Source of the DNA: Ascarosepion bandense
Taxonomy: Eukaryota; Mollusca; Cephalopoda; Sepiida; Sepiidae
NCBI GenBank assembly: GCA_037127315.1
Contig: JBBBDQ010001156.1
Span: 15,001 to 79,000 of the forward strand
Direction: 5' to 3'
Length of the DNA: 64,000 nt
Below the pieces are notes generated by a model. The model was not told where the DNA came from. It did no database searches and saw only the letters and a list, made by a program, of their open reading frames with translations. A program made the position numbers and the translations under genes. Positions 22,406 to 32,984 of the stretch are shown in pieces. How positions within the stretch are numbered: position 1 is the stretch's first letter; every line of letters begins with the position of its first letter.

Positions 22406-23080
22406 CTAAGGTACCTTATTGATACATACTATAGGATGGTAAATAGAATATTTCATAGCTTTAAACCTCGAAATTTTAGTGTTTATGGAGTCGTTAAATT
22501 GCTTGGACAGGCCATAATTTGTCAACACTGGACACAGTGTTTTGCAGCCCAGGCTTGCGCTAAAAAGTTCAAAGAAATGCAAGAGGAAGCTGATTACTGA
22601 TCACATATGGCAAAACAAATACTATACAACATTGGTCTTAAACTGTCATGAAAGAGAATGTTCTAAAACACTGTTCTTAATTAAGTCTGAAACTTTGGTA
22701 AGGAAAAATTCAGTGCATTTTGTATATATATTCGCCTTTGTAAATTACTTTCCCTTTTAATTACTGCAGCATTTGATTGGATTCATTACGAGGAACGACT
22801 AATGTATTGAGTGTTGTTCTGCAAAAGTTCTATTGTGGACTCATATAATTTATTTTATTTAAATTCATACATAATTTTTGTTACTTTTATTTCTGACTAT
22901 GCTGTAAATATTATTTTATATAAATTCAGAATCTTATTGTTTTAGAAGTAGTTACAATAATACTTTTATTAAGTTGAGATAAATTATGTAAGTAATTTCA
23001 AAGAGTACGCTTTATTAATGATCAAAAACAAGAAAACACTTTAATTACGATGATCGTATTATGTTTTAGCTTTACTTCAA
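22406..23080. other. unassigned AT-rich sequence
   Basis: Short frames only. No repeat or gene recognised. Confidence 0.4.
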
Positions 23081-23081
23081 T

Positions 23082-23378
23082 CAGTCAGTTGTCATAAGTG
23101 ATACACGCTTAGACGATCATGTCTCAAAAGAGTCATGAGTGACTAAGATTTTTCTGCATTAGTTTTACATTATTTCCTGCTGTAGACAAGTTGCCAACCA
23201 AGGCTACAGAACCCAATTATTTCTGCTATTCAATCCATAGCTGGAAGGAGATGAGATGGATCAATACCTTTCTCAAGGGCATTTGTGCGTAAGTTAATGA
23301 AACGAATTCGACTGGAATTCGAACTCTGCTCTCCAATTTCTCATTCCGAGCCGATATCCATTACACCACAATGCACAT
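23082..23378 (-). repeat. SINE S1 copy
   Basis: Minus-strand S1 with 3' end GTGATACACGCTT near 23098, middle GTTGCCAACCAAGGCTACAG and head CGAGCCGATATCCATTACAC. Confidence 0.82.
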
Positions 23379-23811
23379 TCAAGACATTCGTATCATGACC
23401 CTTTGCATATTTTTATTTTTCATAATTTTTAATTGCCGTGGCTTCTTAAAAACAAAAACAAGAGGAACCAGTCTACTCTACTATTTAACCGATAGATTTG
23501 GGATGAAAGAAGATAAAGATTGATCACTTCCTTAAATCCATACAGTCAAGGTTTGCCGATTTCAGTTATATATTTAACAAACTCATCCTCATGGATAAAT
23601 AATGAAAACTGACAGCATTATAATAAAGGCCAGAAATGTTAGTGTTGTTGATCATAAGGTCATTTTTGCTATTGTACCTGGTTTGGGGGGAGGAGGCGCT
23701 TTACTAAAAATTTTTAGATTTGTTTTTATTGTTTCTGATGACGCCGAAATATCACCAAAATATTTTGTAATGAAGGTTTTCGAAATTGTCGTATATTATA
23801 CTAGTTTATTG

Positions 23812-24042
23812 CCCTACGTGATACAGGCTTTCCTCAGTAGATTGCTATTATTTTCTGCTGTAGACCGGTTGCCAGCTAAGACTTTAAAAATCTCCTCTGC
23901 ACTGCTAATTAACACTTAGCTAGAGCGAGAAGAGAAGAATACCATTCCCAAGGGTATTTGGACGTAAGTGAATGTAACGAATTCGACTAGAAATTTAACT
24001 CAGTTCTCCGCGTCAATATCCATTGCACTACAATGCTCGTTC
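23812..24042 (-). repeat. SINE S1 copy, diverged
   Basis: Shows CTACGTGATACAGG, AGACCGGTTGCCAGC, GTAAGTGAATGTAACGAATT and a GTCAATATCCATTGCACTAC head. The 430 bp before it and 24043-24600 after it have no identifiable feature. Confidence 0.75.
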
Positions 24043-24616
24043 TTTACATACTTTAGAGAAAAGTTTGGTTCTGAAGAAGAATGTATTACGTTAGGCATTA
24101 AAGTTAAAATGGTTTTCCTGAATGTCAGAAATCTAAGCCATATCATTCATCTTGATTTGAATACCGAATTGTTTGTACTGACGGAAGATAGGCAAATATT
24201 TCAGTTTCGAGGTGGGCCAAATTAGGTCATGCTTTTTTTTTATGTCTATTTCATTAAAAGTATAAGAAAATTTGATGAAAATATGAACAATTGTTCGTAT
24301 TTAACAGCATTGATTATTAAGAAAATTCGTTTTGGTTCAGAAAAGTAGAAGTTGACAGTAAGTTAATATGTAGTCTTGACTATCAGTACAATATTTTTCC
24401 TGAACTGAAACGGAAACATTAAGCATTTGATGAAAAATGTTCAATGGAAAGACTGCAATCATATCTCCCATTGTGGCGTAAAATTTACACAGTTGCTTAA
24501 GCGGATCTGATTTAAACATGATCTCAGTTGTCAGTTAATAAAATATTTACAAATACTTAAACTACTCATCTTTCTTATTTTTATGTTCCGTGTTCATTCA
24601 AGTCATGAGTTAACAT

Positions 24617-25205
24617 GGCTCTCCACAACATCTTTACATTTTTACTTTTAAGCAATGTTGGTACTTGTCTAATCTTTTCCATTGCTTATTGTCATACATC
24701 CACAAAATTGAACGAACATGTTTCTAAGCAATGTTTATCTTCCATCTATCTCTAAAACAGGTGAACGTGACTCTCCACAGCATCCTATCATTTATATTTC
24801 TAAGCAATGTTTATATTTTTTACTCTCCGTCCCATTATTTTATCTTCCATCTATCTCTAAAACAGGTGAACGTGACTCTCCACAGCATCCTATCATTTAT
24901 ATTTCTAAGCAATGTTTATATTTTTTACTCTCCGTCCATTTATTTTATCTTCCATCTATCTCTAAAACAGGTGAACGTGACTCTCCACAGCATCCTATCA
25001 TTTATATTTCTAAGCAATGTTTATATTTTTACTCTCCTTCCCATTATTTTATCTTCTATCTCTAAAACAGTTGAACGTGACTCTCCACAGCATCCTATCA
25101 TTTATATTTCTAAGCAATGTTTATGTCATATTACTCTTAACATTTTTTAATCCCCCATCTATAAAATAGGCAAATATGGCTCTCCATAGCATCCTATCTA
25201 ATCTT
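24617..25205 (+). repeat. ~104 bp minisatellite array
   Basis: The unit is recognised by GTGAACGTGACTCTCCACAG and starts at 24761, 24865, 24971 and, as TTGAACGTGA, at 25071 (spacings 104, 106 and 100 bp). Diverged units flank it at about 24617 and 25166. Central units are almost identical, which makes parallel open frames of 115 and 139 codons that are artefacts. Confidence 0.9.
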
Positions 25206-25207
25206 AA

Positions 25208-25694
25208 TCTAAACTTATTTATAAATGACACTTTGTCTCTGTGTGTGTGTCTGTGTGTGTGTCCGTTGCCTATAGACTCCGAAACGGCTGAACCGATTTT
25301 CTTGAAAATTTACACAGTTGTATTATAAGCGTCTGCGAGTGTTTTGTATCGAGGTATCCCCGATAAATATCGAAAATCGATAATCGAAAAAATCGGGTTA
25401 TAGGAGGAATTAATCAAATTTGATACACTCATAGACAAAGACATAAGAAACGATATTCAGAAGTTTCAAGGTTGCAGTTCTTACAATAGTGCAGACAATT
25501 TGATATCGATACCAGGAAATCAAAATTTGATTTACATCCATTCATTTTTCTTTCAGTCTACGGTTTCACTTTAACTGGATACAACTATTGCTTTTTAGTC
25601 TTTCGTGCCAATGTCCCAAGAGTCTGAGTTCCAGGACCATGGATTAGTTTTAAAGCTTTCATTACACCCGAGCAACGCCGTGCTATACTGCTAG
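25208..25694 (+). mobile_element. Non-autonomous Helitron A
   Basis: Begins 5'-TCTAAAC preceded by A. Ends with CCCGAGCAACGCCG (3' hairpin region), then CTGCTAG followed by T. This is the TC...CTAG structure, inserted between A and T, expected of Helitrons. The interior has GGCTGAACCGATTTTC and ATCGAAAATCGATAATCGAA shared with copies at 35420 and 42260. It has lost about 250 internal bases relative to those copies. No Rep/helicase frame. Confidence 0.8.
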
Positions 25695-25850
25695 TCATTT
25701 ATATTTCTAAGTAATGTTCATACTTTTTACTTTACTTCCCATTCTATAATCTTCTATCTATCTATAGAACAGATGAACATGGCTCTCCACAACATCGTAT
25801 CATTCATACTTTTAAGCAATGATTGTATTTATACTATCCTTTATATCCCA
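25695..25850 (+). repeat. minisatellite remainder beyond Helitron A
   Basis: Resumes the 104 bp unit (CATTTATATTTCTAAG, CTATCTATAGAACAG, GAACATGGCTCTCCACAACA). The Helitron therefore split the older array. Confidence 0.75.
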
Positions 25851-25869
25851 TCAAGACAGGGTTGTTTGG

Positions 25870-26060
25870 GAGATTGTTTCTCGTTGTTTCTCGCTGCTTC
25901 TCTTGCCTTTAAAATTCGACTCGTGTGTCACAATTTTAAGGCCCTTTTTTCTCATCATGTATTCAAGAAATTTCAGCTGTCTCTTTCTGAGTCCATGTCC
26001 ACGCGTTCTTTTGGTCCTCGTTTTCATTTAAATGAATCTCGTATGACTATGTATCGCCAA
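25870..26060 (-). pseudogene. RTE-type LINE fragment, degraded
   Basis: TCATGTATTCAAGAAATTTC and AGCTGTCTCTTTCTGAG match the reversed RKRQLKFLGHxMRK region of the RTE family. 26061-26570 after it is unassigned. Confidence 0.5.
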
Positions 26061-26572
26061 TTCTATTCTAAGCAGTAATATCTCTCTCTTATAGTCTCTT
26101 TTGTCTGTAAAGAAATTGTCGACCATTTACAAAACATAATTTTTAAAAAGGAATTGACGGGCATAAAGCCGAAATGAATTTGGCTGTATAATTAATCGGA
26201 GATTCGCGAAGTTTAAAAGAATTGAAATTCCAACGACTAATCGATTCCATCCAGACTAAATGTTGCTGAATTATTTACGATAATGAGAAGGGTGATGAAA
26301 AGGTTGTCGCCATTAATCAACACTCAAAGATACCAATCAAAGCCAGTAAGAAAATACGATATGTGCAATAATAATAAGAAGAATGGAATCATGGGATAGA
26401 TTGACCAAAAGTGACTTGAAATACAAATCAGAAAGCTTACCGATAACCTCACAAGACCAAGATTTGAATATTAATTCTTTTCGGAAGGATATTTACCACC
26501 AAGGGAATTCGAACGAATTCGGGTTATGTGGCAAGTTGATGGCAATATCACTCGCATCATTAATACCCAGAA

Positions 26573-26628
26573 AATTGGAGTAGATAGACTCAATTGGAGT
26601 AGATAGACTAATTGGAATAGATAGACAT
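26573..26628 (+). repeat. short 18-19 bp repeats leading into the array
   Basis: AATTGGAGTAGATAGACT-type units start at 26573, 26592, 26610 and 26629. They are the first bases of the following 146 bp unit, iterated alone. Confidence 0.85.
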
Positions 26629-27410
26629 AATTGGAGTAGATAGACTGAACTATCGCCCGGTTCACACTCCACCCACATCCATTGAACAGGTGAAGAGGCT
26701 CATCCCTTGTTTCCTGTTTAGGATGCGGTTTCCGGTTTTTCTCTTTTCTAATCTTCTCACTATTTTTTTTTTGTCAATTGGAGTAGATAGACTGAACTAT
26801 CGCCCGGTTCACACTCCACCCATGTCTGTTGAACAGGTGAAGAGGCTCATCCCTTGTTTCCTGTTTAGGATGCGGTTTCCGGTTTTTCTCTTTTCTAATC
26901 TTCTCACTGTTTTTTTTTTCAATTGGAGTAGATAGACTGAACTATCGCCCGGTTCACACTCCACCCACATCCATTGAACAGGTGAAGAGGCTCATCCCTT
27001 GTTTCCTGTTTAGGATGCGGTTTCCGGTTTTTCTCTTTTCTAATCTTCTCACTATTTTTTTTTTTTGTCAATTGGAGTAGATAGACTGAACTATCGCCCG
27101 GTTCACACTCCACCCATGTCTGTTGAACAGGTGAAGAGGCTCATCCCTTGTTTCCTGTTTAGGATGCGGTTTCCGGTTTTTTTCTTTTCTAATCTTCTCA
27201 CTGTTTTTTTTTTTCAATTGGAGTAGATAGACTGAACTATCGCCCGGTTCACACTCCACCCACACCTATTGAACAGGTGAAGAGGCCCATCCCTTGTTTC
27301 CTGTTTAGGATGCGGTTTCCGGTTTTCTCTTTTCTAATCTTCTCACTCTTATGTAGCCCCCTGCACATCAGTGGCGATACCGCCTTACTTGGGGTGATAT
27401 GATTAAAAAA
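26629..27410 (+). repeat. LINE-derived tandem array with alternating units
   Basis: Five units start at 26629, 26776, 26921, 27070 and 27216 (spacing 145-149 bp). Each runs from AATTGGAGTAGATAG through GAACAGGTGAAGAGG and GATGCGGTTTCCGG to a poly-T. Units 1 and 3 share CCCACATCCATTG and a T-run ending GTC; units 2 and 4 share CCCATGTCTGTTG and a T-run ending in C. This gives an A-B-A-B-C order. The fifth unit passes into the CR1/Jockey-type LINE tail (CACATCAGTGGCGATACCGC, GGGGTGATATGATT, A-tail). Confidence 0.9.
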
Positions 27411-27599
27411 AAAAAAGAATACAAGATGAGTGGCATTCCATCTGCATTGTTGTTTAAGTATGAAGTTTGGGCGTGTAGTTGAAGGAAAATGGTACAGGGT
27501 CATAGCAGTGGAGAGGATCGAAAAACGACCAGGTCAAGATCTTTTGAGACTTGAACATCCAAACAGTCATTGCCATTAAAAACAGCAAACCGGGCATTC

Positions 27600-27838
27600 T
27601 TCTTCATGCATCGTGTTCTTTCAGGACGTAGGTGATCATGGACCTTCACTTACCCCAATCCTTTGTTGCTTTTTTCCTCTTGGTATCTCTCCCAAATCTT
27701 GCTCCGCCATCCACTTGCTCAAGCCCTTCAAGTATCTGTCGTGTTGCTTTCTCTTGTTTCTCTTTCCCTCTATCCGTCCTGTGAGTATTAAATTCTCCGA
27801 ACCCCTCTTCTATATTTCGTGTCCCAGAAACTAAAATA
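27600..27838 (-). pseudogene. RTE-type LINE 3' fragment
   Basis: TTTCAGGACGTAGGTGATCA, CATCCACTTGCTCAAGCCC and TTAAATTCTCCGAACCCCTC follow the order of the reversed RTE end. Its 5' boundary abuts the 36 bp repeat. Confidence 0.8.
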
Positions 27839-28130
27839 CCTTCTACACTAGAAATCAATTAATATATGATTATACCTTCTACACTAGAAATCAATTAACC
27901 CTCTAGGGCCATTCGTATCATATTTGATACAGTATTTCCCTATAAGGAAACATTTGGTATTCATTGACTGAGCAGTCAGTACTGCTTTCATTTGAAATTT
28001 ATAAAATATTTCTCAGGAAAATATTTCTTTCAAGGCTTGTTTTCATACTGTATCAAATATGATACGAATGGCCCTAGAGGGTTAATATATGATTATACCT
28101 TCTACACTAGAAATCAATTGATATATGATT
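27839..28130. repeat. 36 bp tandem repeat interrupted by a MITE
   Basis: CCTTCTACACTAGAAATCAA starts at 27839, 27875 and 28098. The first unit is complete (36 bp), the second is split by the piggyBac-type MITE at its TTAA and the third runs into an S1 SINE. Confidence 0.9.
27895..28085. mobile_element. piggyBac-type MITE with TTAA duplication
   Basis: The element is 183 bp (27899-28081). Both flanks are TTAA (27895-27898 and 28082-28085). Perfect 37 bp TIRs lie at 27899-27935 and 28045-28081, beginning CCCTCTAGGGCCATTCGTAT. TTAA target duplication plus a CCC-start TIR is the piggyBac signature. There is no transposase. The uninterrupted unit at 27839-27874 preserves the empty site. Confidence 0.92.
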
Positions 28131-28248
28131 AATACCTTTCTCAAGGGTATTTGCGCTTAAGTGAATGCGAGGAATTCAAGTGGAATTCGAACTCGGCACC
28201 CCGATTTGTCGGTCCTAGTCGATATCCAGTGCACCACAACGCACATCC
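28131..28248 (-). repeat. SINE S1 head fragment
   Basis: TACCTTTCTCAAGGGTATTT, GAATTCGAACTCGGC and ATATCCAGTGCACCACAACG are the S1 head and the adjoining body only. 28249-28795 after it is unassigned AT-rich DNA. Confidence 0.8.
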
Positions 28249-28796
28249 GTCAGAGGTTCAGTTACCCTCAAAACCGATCTTTACTTCGAATCAAACCTGA
28301 AGTAAAGCCATATCTTGTGATCAATAACTGCGTATCACAACTCTTTCTTATTTAATTAGTCTTTACAGTAATTATTCGCAAATATTTTTTCTCGAGCAAC
28401 AGTAAAACTCGTTACTTTCAAAGAAGAATTACAATATCTCATTGTTTTTATGTTGTTCCTCTTAGTACTTACTCAGGTTTAGATGATATTCACTTAGTTC
28501 ATCACGGAAAACCTCTTTACTGTGATTGTACTTTAGAAAAGTATTTCTGTAATTATTAATGGAGCACAAGGAAGAAGAATAAGTATTTCTTTTTCTTTAC
28601 TCAGAATTTCTTGTTCCTGGTTTGTGTACAAAACCAGATCGGTGTATTTTTATATTTGTTTTATTCCTAACTTTGCAGCTTAAGTGTCCAAGAATCATAT
28701 ATTCGGTCAGTACGAAAATAATAACGTTATTGGAGAGGACAAATATTATTCATTCTGTGCCATTTAAAAATCAGAAACATTCAGTTTGACAAAAAG

Positions 28797-29167
28797 CTCC
28801 AGCTATTTTAGTAACTATACGAATCAATAGCTACATCTAGTACTAGGAAGGTCAGATCACTGTGTCAAGCCAGGAAGTTTTTTTTTCCGTCTTGCACATA
28901 TACAAATCTACCATTCACCCGTGCATTGAATACTTCGCAATATTTGATCGGGTGTTCCTTCTATTCATCTCGGGGTTCTCGTCAAAATCCAAAGTAACCC
29001 ATCCAGATTTAGCAACTCAACTACAGCTACTTTCCCACCGATGAGATATATTTTCCCTCTATTTTTTCTACAAATATTTTTATAGCTTCTACTTTAACGA
29101 ACTTATCTTCCTAGTGTCCCGTCTATACGAATTTGCTACTAAATTGGCAACTAGGTACCACCCTTTT
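28797..29167 (+). pseudogene. CR1/Jockey-type LINE fragment
   Basis: CTAGGAAGGTCAGATCACTG, CTTGCACATATACAAATCTA, GTGCATTGAATACTTCGC and CTACTTTCCCACCGATGAG follow the family order. The copy stops where repeat DR1 begins. Confidence 0.78.
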
Positions 29168-29650
29168 GTTCCTGGGTATGACGGTAAACTGCATCCGGCA
29201 ACAAAGCCCCTCTGATTGGAAGGTCGTGAGGAGCATGAAACCACCTTTTAATTGCTGTTGTTCCCAGGTCCACCCTGACCCGGAGTGGTAGCACCTGTTA
29301 GGGTCCTAGCTATGGGCAAATAGTTAATCCTTAAACTGGGGTCAAAACACTATGAAAGTATAAAAATACACTTCTATAGAAATATATACACAAGAATAGA
29401 CTTTTATAGAAAAATATACATTTTAGAATGAAAAATATTACCAACAATACATTTTTGAAGAAAAAAAATTGCCATTACACACTTCTGAAGAAAAAAAAAT
29501 ATTGCCATCATACATTTCTGAAGGAAAAAAATTATGACCAGCAAAACATTTTTGAATACAAAATTAGAAGACATCTTCAGTTTTCTAAAATAAATAAAAA
29601 TATTTTTTTCATCAAAGTCTGACTAAATCAACCTCCTTACTATAACCGAA
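29168..29650. repeat. dispersed repeat DR1, copy 2
   Basis: Same order as 21919-22405 (TCCTGGGTATGACGGTAAAC, TTGTTCCCAGGTCCACCCTG, GGGCAAATAGTTAA). Ends near CTCCTTACTATAACCG, which matches TCCGTTACTATGATCC in copy 1. A local (ACATTTCTGAAGAAAAAAA)-like unit is repeated four times. Confidence 0.75.
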
Positions 29651-29689
29651 CATTAAAAATATATCTAAAGACTCTACTTTTTTGGCATT

Positions 29690-30225
29690 AAATAAGCCAC
29701 AGACGAACCAGTTACGGATGGGAATACAGGTGTGATGACAGTTGCAAAGATGGAGAGAAATGAAAAGATATACAGGGTGAGGTAGAAAGAACTAGAAGAA
29801 AGTGGTTAAGAGATAACATTGCATTTAAATTCCTGAAGGTTGCAGCCGTCAGGATAGCAAGAATATGGAAGCGAGTTTCACAGGCGGGGAGTGCGAGAAA
29901 AAAAGCTGCAGGAGTAAAATTGTCGTCTGCATTTGGTTGATCTAACTGTGAATGGGTGAGACCCAGTTGCCAGCCTGGTTGCACGAGTAAACATCTGTTG
30001 CAGGGGCACTAGTGACAAGCTCTTTGGAGCAGAAGCCATGAAAATATTTATAGAACAGACGGAGGGAAGCCACATCACTTTGGTGGGAAAGTGGCTCGAG
30101 TCGAACCGCCAAGTCGGTACCTATTACATTACAGATGCTCCTTTGGAGCCTGTTAATAACAATGAGATGAACAGCGGAGACGCTTGACCATATATGACAG
30201 CAGTATTCCATGCACGGTGTTAGGA
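29690..30225 (-). pseudogene. CR1/Jockey-type LINE, inverted
   Basis: Minus-strand frames contain MEYCCHIWSSVSAVHL, VINRLQRSICNVIGTDLA, ASLRLFYKYFHGFCSKEL and RQFYSCSFFSRTPRL. The sequence is close to the copy at 12900-13797. The last part of the 3' UTR is missing. Confidence 0.85.
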
Positions 30226-30660
30226 AAATTGATTTACTTAGTTGTGTTTAACAATTTATCTCCACAACTACAATTTATACATGAATTGAATATTGTATTA
30301 TCTGGCCTGATGTTTATTTAGAGATTCTAGATAAAATATATGGAATAACTTACAATCCTGACCTGACATCTGGGCCTAAGTCCCTTTTCTCACTGCCGTA
30401 ACGTAGCTTATCTATACTTTTATCGTTTCACCCCAAACAAGACGAGAATGCCACTAGATCGGTGGGGTTAGTGGTACTTAAAGAGAATGAGACGACGTTA
30501 ATGGAGAGGATTGAGGAAAAGAAATAAAGGAACATGGTTCCAGAAGACAAACTTCACTATATCGATTCTCTGAGAGAATGCCTTCTCCCTTCCATCAGCA
30601 TTGGGCCATCTCTAGCTAAAGCATTCTGTGGAGATTAAGAGGAAATATTATATCGAACGA
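30226..30660. pseudogene. two opposed CR1/Jockey-type LINE fragments
   Basis: A plus-strand RT fragment (30255-30420: GAATTGAATATTG, TACAATCCTGACCTGACATC) meets a minus-strand 3' end (30425-30660, starting with the reversed tail ATCGTTTCACCCCAAACAAG). Confidence 0.65.
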
Positions 30661-31312
30661 ATTTCTAGGTCGACGGCTAGGAAAGTTGTTTCATAATTTC
30701 CCACTAGACAATTTTTCTTCGCCAGAATTTATCTTACATATTTATAAGTCTACCATTCGTTCATGTTTCGTATATTGCTGCCACATATGGTCTAGTGCTT
30801 CTGTTTCATATCTAGAGACTCTTGAAAGCATCAAAAGAATAAACTGAAATGTTATTGGTTCTGACATGGAATATCAGCTTTTATTATTTCCCAATCTTCG
30901 TAATAAAGTTTTCCTGTGCACTTCCTATAAATACTTTCATGATAATTGTTCTGACCTTTCCTCTATGGCACCAAGACATTATGAATTCAAGCGCAGTTCT
31001 AAATTGACAGCGGGGTCTCATCATTTTGCAGTTGAAATAATCAGATTTATCCGTAGATTCTCAGCTAACAGGTTCTTTTTTTGTGCCTCTTACTTGTGGA
31101 GCCCTCTTGCTGTTTCTTTTTTTTTTGCTTCACATTTTGCTTCATTTAAATGCAACACCAATCTTCAGTCTTTCTTACTCATTTTCTATTATTGTTCTCG
31201 TTCCTGAATAATGTTCATTTTTTACTTATATTCTTTCACAGTAAGTAAACCCCTTGTGGCTTACTGCTTTTATTGACCTTGCTTTGGATGAATTGATTTT
31301 TCTTTTTTAAGT
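30600..31312 (+). pseudogene. CR1/Jockey-type LINE copy
   Basis: TCTAGGTCGACGGCTAGGAA, TTTATAAGTCTACCATTCG and CTCTTGAAAGCATCAAAAG are followed by CTSYKYFHDNCSDLSSM and FSANRFFFCASYLW in the frame at 30866-31207. It ends at GCTTTGGATGAATTGATTTT, a decayed tail. Confidence 0.78.
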
Positions 31313-31329
31313 TGACATTTTCATGTCAA

Positions 31330-31565
31330 TCTCTACACATGATACACGCTTGGGCGATCACGTTTATTTCGAGACATGACTGACTAGGCAGAAGAGTTAT
31401 ATGCACTAGGTCGACATTTCTTTTTGTGGCAGACTGGTTGACAACCAAGGCAATAGATCTTAACCTGACCTGCTATTTAACACATAGCTGGCGGAAGAAG
31501 ATGGATTAATACCTTATCCAGAGTATTTCTCATTCAGAATCAAAATCCATTACATCACAAAGCCT
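31330..31565 (-). repeat. SINE S1 copy
   Basis: CATGATACACGCTTGGGCGA, GCAGACTGGTTGACAACCAA and AACACATAGCTGGCGG are in S1 order; the head is poor. 31566-32285 after it is unassigned AT-rich DNA. Confidence 0.78.
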
Positions 31566-32289
31566 TCTTATACGTAGCTTGATTTAAACATCTCCAGGAA
31601 CGAAGAGTAAAATTTAATTTTAAAAATTAGTTTAGCGTTCAAAATATATTTAAATGAAGTCATAAGATTGTCTTCAAATTATTTAGATTTCGGCATAGTG
31701 GTGTTGATATGTTGCTAAACAAAACGAATTAACCAAATAACCGAACCACTAACATGAACTTCCATGGCATTAATCCATATATCCCACAATTTCTTGAATC
31801 AAATTTTATTCTAAAATAAAATACACATATCACCGTCTATAGTTATTATATCTACACAAACTTGTATATGCACAAAACGTGAGTATTTACCATGTATTCT
31901 ATTGAGTAAGAAGAATAATATATTTTGATTAATTCAAATCTCAGAAGAAAAGTAAATTTCGGCATAAAAAAAGTTATGCTTTTAAACAAATCAACTAACC
32001 AAAGCTTGGATTAATATGTTAATTCTTCGAAAAGAAGGATCTTAATAAACTTAAGAGTATCCTGAAGTTTATCCTGATATAAATACTTTTAATCATTTCA
32101 CTCAAGGTAAGGTGCTAAAGCCACTAAAACGCAAGGTATTGCTGAAGATTAAAAAAAAATAACAGAGAGAAGGAGACTGAGAAAATGTTACCCAGAAGAA
32201 AGAAATCAAAGTGACAGCAGAGAAATATTAACGTTGGATTTAAACATTTGTAGTTTGCAACTGACAGAAACCCAAGTGAATTGAAGATA

Positions 32290-32505
32290 GTATTTTTTTA
32301 AAGCAATGCATCCCCATTAAGACGATAATACCATCAGAAAGCAGGGGATTACAGGGGGTGATAGAGAATCAAAAGAATTAATTGAGAAGGGAAGGGAAAG
32401 AGCAATAATGAAAAGGTTTCAGAAAGGCAGAAGTTGGCGAACGGCATTGCATTTAAATTTTTGAATTTGTAGGTAGCATCGAACCAAGACATCAGAAGGG
32501 AGATC
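32290..32505 (-). pseudogene. CR1/Jockey-type LINE 3' UTR, inverted
   Basis: A reversed tail (GACGATAATACCATCAGAAA) followed by GAGAAGGGAAGGGAAAGAGC and GCATTGCATTTAAATTTTTG, as in the inverted copy at 29690. Confidence 0.6.
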
Positions 32506-32635
32506 CACGGGGAAAAATCCCCCCCCCGAAAAATATTAGAAAATAACAGACAGTTGGATGTAGATATTTTAACAATAAAACGGTAAGACCTACTTGACAA
32601 TTTGTAGAAAATACGGTAAAGCTACCTAGTTCTGA

Positions 32636-32945
32636 ATTCAGTCAGTTAAGTGCCATACGTGATACACGCTTGGGTGATCATGTCTCGAAAGAGACATGAC
32701 TGTAGGGCAAAAGGTTATCCCGTAGTAGGTTGACATTAATTTCTGCAGTAGACTGGTTGCCAGCCAAGGCTATAGAACCCAATCTGTCCTATTATTTAAC
32801 TCATAACTAGAGGGAAGAGACGGTTTAGTACCTTTCCCAAGGGTATTTATGCGTAAGTGAATGCAAGGAATTCAACTGGAATTCGAACTCGGCTCCCTGA
32901 CTTCTCGTTTCGAGCCAATAACCACTGCACCACAACGCACATCCA
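32636..32945 (-). repeat. SINE S1 copy, full length
   Basis: All S1 landmarks are present: AGTGCCATACGTGATACACG at the 3' end, GTAGACTGGTTGCCAGCCAA, TTTAACTCATAACTAGAGGG, TTCCCAAGGGTATTTATGCG, AATTCGAACTCGGCTCCCTG and CACTGCACCACAACGCACAT at the head. Confidence 0.9.
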
Positions 32946-32984
32946 TTGGACAACCAGGCCTATTTCAATCAATGACTCTCTAGT

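Noticed and set aside
23602..23919. A 105-codon frame with a GLGGGG stretch
   Set aside because: Its end overlaps an S1 SINE, and the rest shows no conserved motif or splice context.
24718..25150. Two parallel frames of 115 and 139 codons with internal repeats
   Set aside because: They are the 104 bp minisatellite read in two frames; the unit is nearly a multiple of three in places, and nothing suggests a protein.
24617..25205. A CRISPR array
   Set aside because: Units are ~104 bp direct tandem copies without short repeats and unique spacers, and the DNA is eukaryotic.
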